DNA of 24,970 nt from Clostridia bacterium (GTDB lineage Bacteria; Bacillota; Clostridia; Oscillospirales; Acutalibacteraceae): NCBI GenBank assembly GCA_900752115.1, contig CAADUC010000016.1, positions 1-24,970 of the forward strand. Reading direction: 5' to 3'. Below are positions 22,436 to 24,970 of this stretch, one piece after another. The position numbers and the translations under genes were made by a program. Positions within the stretch are counted from its first letter, which is position 1. Each line of letters starts with the position of its first letter. Below the pieces are notes generated by a model that ran no database searches, was not told where the DNA came from, and saw nothing but the letters and a program-made list of their open reading frames with translations.

Positions 22436-24612
22436 GTGAGCATTACCATTGCACTCGCAGGCAACCCAAACAGCGGCAAAACAACGATGTTTAACGCTCT
22501 GACCGGCAGCAACCAGTATGTCGGCAACTGGCCGGGCGTCACCGTGGAAAAAAGGAAGGACGGCTCAAGGGTCACAAGGACGTGATTCTGCAGGATCTGC
22601 CGGGAATTTACTCGCTGAGCCCGTACACCCTGGAGGAGGTTGTCGCGCGCGGCTATCTCGTCAAGGAAAAACCGGACGCCATTCTCAACATTGTGGACGG
22701 CACAAATATCGAGCGCAATCTGTACCTGACCACACAGCTGATTGAACTGGGAATTCCTGTTGTGGTAGCGGTAAACATGATGGACGTGGTTCGCAAAAAC
22801 GGTGACCGAATCGACCTCGACAAGCTTGGCAGGGAACTGGGATGCGCGGTGGTCGCCACAAGCGCCCTCAAAGGCGAGGGCGGTATGGCGGCTGCAGAGA
22901 AAGCCATTGAGCTGGCCAACACCAAAGAGAAGGGCGAGCATCCGCATGTGTTCACCGGAAGCGTTGAACATGCCATCGCACATATCGAGGAATCCATCGC
23001 CGCAAAAGTGGATACCGGCACGCTTCGCTGGTATGCCATCAAACTCTTTGAGCGCGATTCCAAAATTGCGGAGGAACTCAACCTCGACAAAGGCCTGATG
23101 GATCACCTTGAGCTGCACATCCAGGACTGCGAAAAGGAGCTGGACGACGATGCGGAAAGCATCATCACCAACCAGCGCTATGCCTACATCAACAAGGTAA
23201 CCGACCACTGTGTAAAAAAATCACGGGCGTCTCACAGCCTTTCCACCTCCGATAAGATTGACCGCATCGTCACCAACCGGATCCTTGCTCTCCCCATCTT
23301 TGCGCTTGTCATGTTCATTGTGTATTACATCTCCATCGGTACAGTCGGCGCCTTCCTGACGGATTGGACGAACGACACTCTCTTCGGCGAAATGATCTGC
23401 GGCAATCTCGGCACCTGGCTGGAGGGCATGGAGGTGGCTCCATGGCTCAGCGGCCTCATCGTCGACGGTATTGTCGGCGGCGTGGGAGCAGTCATCGGCT
23501 TTGTACCGCAGATGCTCGTTCTTTTCCTGATGCTCTCCATCCTCGAGGACATTGGCTATATGGCAAGAATCGCCTTCATCATGGACCGGATTTTCCGCAA
23601 ATTCGGTCTCTCCGGCAAGAGCTTTATTCCGATGCTGGTCGGCTCCGGATGCGGCGTACCGGGCGTTATGGCCTCGCGCACCATTGAGAACGACCGTGAC
23701 CGCAAGATGACCGTCATGACGACGTGCTTCATTCCCTGCGGCGCAAAGATGCCGATCATCGGACTGTTCGCGGGTGCTCTGTTCGGCGGAAGCGGCCTGG
23801 TCGCAACCAGCGCATACTTCATCGGCGTGGCTGCCATCATCCTCAGCGGAATCCTCCTCAAAAAGTTTAAGTCATTTGCGGGTGAACCCGCCCCGTTTGT
23901 CATGGAGCTGCCGGCCTATCATGTGCCGCGCGTTGTGAACGTACTGCGCGCCACCTGGGAACGCGGCTGGAGCTTCATCAAGCGCGCCGGCACCGTCATT
24001 CTGGCCTCCTCGATCGTGCTGTGGTTCCTGCAGGGCTTCGGTTTCACGGACGGTACGTTCGGTATGGTGGAGGATAACAACACCAGCCTGCTGGCCTCGA
24101 TCGGCCATGTGGTCGCTCCCCTGTTTGCTCCGCTCGGCTTCGGAAGCTGGAAGCCTGCCGTCGCAAGCTTTACGGGTCTTATCGCGAAGGAAAATGTAGT
24201 CGGCACCTTCGGCGTGCTGTACGGCTTCGCGGAGGTATCCGAGGAAGGCGAGGAAATCTGGGCCAACATTGCCGCAGATTTCACCCAGCTCACCGCTTAC
24301 AGCTTTATGATTTTCAACCTTCTCTGCGCGCCGTGCTTCGCGGCAATGGGAGCGATCAAGCGTGAAATGAACAATGCGAAGTGGACGGTTGCCGCTATCG
24401 GCTACATGTGTATCTTCGCCTACGCAATCTCCCTGATTGTTTACCAGCTTGGCAGCCTGTTCCTCGGCGGTGCGTTCGGTGTGGGTACGGTTGCGGCTCT
24501 CGTTCTTCTGGCTGTCCTGATTTACCTCGTTTTCCGTCCCAACCGCTATAACGCGGACTATTCCAAAAGCGCTTCCATTTCCGTCCGGCTGAGCCGCAAG
24601 ACGAATGCCTGA
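22436..24612 (+). pseudogene. feoB: ferrous iron transport protein B, frameshifted in the G domain
   Basis: FeoB is the inner-membrane Fe(II) transporter with a cytosolic GTPase domain. The gene starts at GTG 22436 behind GAAGGAG; its first 49 codons carry G1 GNPNSGKTT and NWPGVTVEK. In the six-A run at 22548-22553 one A is missing: the frame then meets TGA 22583. Restoring one A gives [21 protein letters not shown] and an intact 725-residue protein. G4 appears as VNMMD, and the membrane part has GSGCGVPGVMASRTIENDRD and CFIPCGAKMPI. The 676 residues from ATG 22582 would lack most of the G domain. The long intact rest suggests a sequencing or assembly error, a recent mutation, or slippage in the A run. 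The function is clear, the expression state is not. Confidence 0.9.
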
Positions 24613-24639
24613 CAGAACATTTGAAAGGAGGAGCCCCTC

Positions 24640-24837
24640 ATGTTTCCCCTACCCTTTTTGCTCGCTTCTTCCGTCAACGCCCCGACCGTCATCCTCGCGC
24701 TGATCATTCTGGCCCTCTTTGTGGCTGTCATTGCGCGCGGCATCATCCGGCGAAAAAAGGGCGGAGGCTGCGGATGCGGATGCTCCGGATGCAGCGGTGC
24801 CTGCCACTGCCATCCTTCCAAAACAGATCACAAGTAA
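24640..24837 (+). CDS. FeoB-associated Cys-rich membrane protein
   Basis: A 65-residue protein with one membrane helix (about residues 13-33, TVILALIILALFVAVIA) followed by IIRRKKGGGCGCGCSGCSGACHCH. The helix, basic stop and run of six cysteines plus two histidines match the small FeoB-associated Cys-rich family found downstream of feoB in Bacillota. ATG 24640 has AGGAGG 8 bases upstream and lies 28 bases after the feoB stop. A role in binding iron or aiding FeoB assembly is inferred from the cysteines and context. It is the last gene of the operon. Confidence 0.88.
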   Translation: MFPLPFLLASSVNAPTVILALIILALFVAVIARGIIRRKKGGGCGCGCSGCSGACHCHPSKTDHK

Positions 24838-24910
24838 CTCTTTCCTTTATCCAAAGAGACCCCTTCGGGCGGAATGAACTGCCCCCGTAAAAACGGACAA
24901 TAGACAAAGT

Positions 24911-24949
24911 CCCCCTGATGTAGGAAAATATAAGTACTACATCAGGGGG
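24911..24949 (+). repeat. 13-bp perfect inverted repeat that includes the next gene's ribosome binding site
   Basis: CCCCCTGATGTAG and CTACATCAGGGGG flank a 13-base AT-rich loop. AGGGGG in the right arm lies 7 bases before ATG 24957. In transcripts running in from feo this site would be paired and hidden, as known for IS elements that block read-through expression. A weak terminator is the alternative. Confidence 0.75.
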
Positions 24950-24956
24950 TATTGCT

Positions 24957-24970
24957 ATGAGTAAAGGAAA
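24957..24970 (+). CDS. start of a gene cut by the window end, probably transposase orfA
   Basis: Only ATG AGT AAA GGA and two more bases are visible (MSKG). The ribosome binding site AGGGGG is well spaced. Assignment to an IS3-type orfA rests on the upstream inverted repeat and hairpin, not on protein sequence. Confidence 0.4.

Larger units (their letters stand above)
24875..24970 (+). mobile_element. probable left end of an IS3-family (IS150-like) insertion sequence
   Basis: TGAACTGCCCCCGTAAAAACGGACA is broken here as TGAACTGCCCCC then GTAAAAACGGACA at 24875-24899; it resembles the terminal inverted repeat of IS150-group elements. An ORF beginning MSKG starts 60 bases further, as an IS3 orfA would. 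Only 96 bases are visible, so the transposase cannot be confirmed, nor can the right end or target duplication. Confidence 0.5.

Overview
The window looks like chromosomal DNA of a GC-rich anaerobic member of the Bacillota, most likely a clostridial or Oscillospiraceae-type gut organism. The signs are AGGAGG ribosome binding sites, rho-independent terminators ending in T runs, a GlpP antiterminator next to a DUF1667-type glycerol-3-phosphate dehydrogenase operon, a FeoA-FeoA-FeoB-Cys-rich peptide iron operon, and a B. subtilis-type DAHP synthase. No rRNA, tRNA or CRISPR array was seen.

Region 1 (1-6080, + strand) is an aromatic amino acid operon: end of aroF, tyrA, a possible unreported 57-residue ORF coupled to both neighbours, aroB, aroA, aroC and pheA. 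Together they carry DAHP toward chorismate and branch to the phenylalanine and tyrosine precursors; aroD/aroQ, aroE and aroK are not in the window. Region 2 (6063-7518) is a sn-glycerol-1-phosphate dehydrogenase gene with its own promoter, an operator-like inverted repeat and a bidirectional terminator. Region 3 (7588-9824, - strand) holds a DUF2148 protein, a HAD phosphatase and an alpha/beta esterase. A nitroreductase (+) diverges from the esterase.

Region 4 (10858-14492, - strand) holds a single-chain fructose-type PTS EIIABC and a MATE efflux pump. The pump's good promoter has four perfectly phased 23-bp repeats directly upstream. Region 5 (14631-18714, - strand) is a glycerol-3-phosphate oxidation module: glpP, then a 260-nt leader containing a strong intrinsic terminator, then a GlpA-like FAD protein, a second FAD/NAD oxidoreductase and DUF1667. 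This looks like an antitermination-controlled operon with its own regulator beside it.

Region 6 (18722-19998, +) is the C-terminal part of an ABC exporter preceded by a promoter, a 17-codon ORF and competing hairpins. It is either a deletion scar or an attenuator. Region 7 (20038-21496, -) is a cysteine synthase with a small HTH protein. Region 8 (21711-24837, +) is the feo ferrous iron operon, with GGTTAG/CTAACC operator-like boxes over its promoter. feoB carries a one-base loss in a run of A that breaks the frame in the G domain. Region 9 (24875 to the end) resembles the left end of an IS3-family insertion sequence whose ribosome binding site sits inside a 13-bp hairpin.

I see no clearly new multi-gene system. 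The least explained signals are the 23-bp array at the MATE promoter, the tyrA-aroB small ORF, the ABC leader structure and the feoB frameshift.
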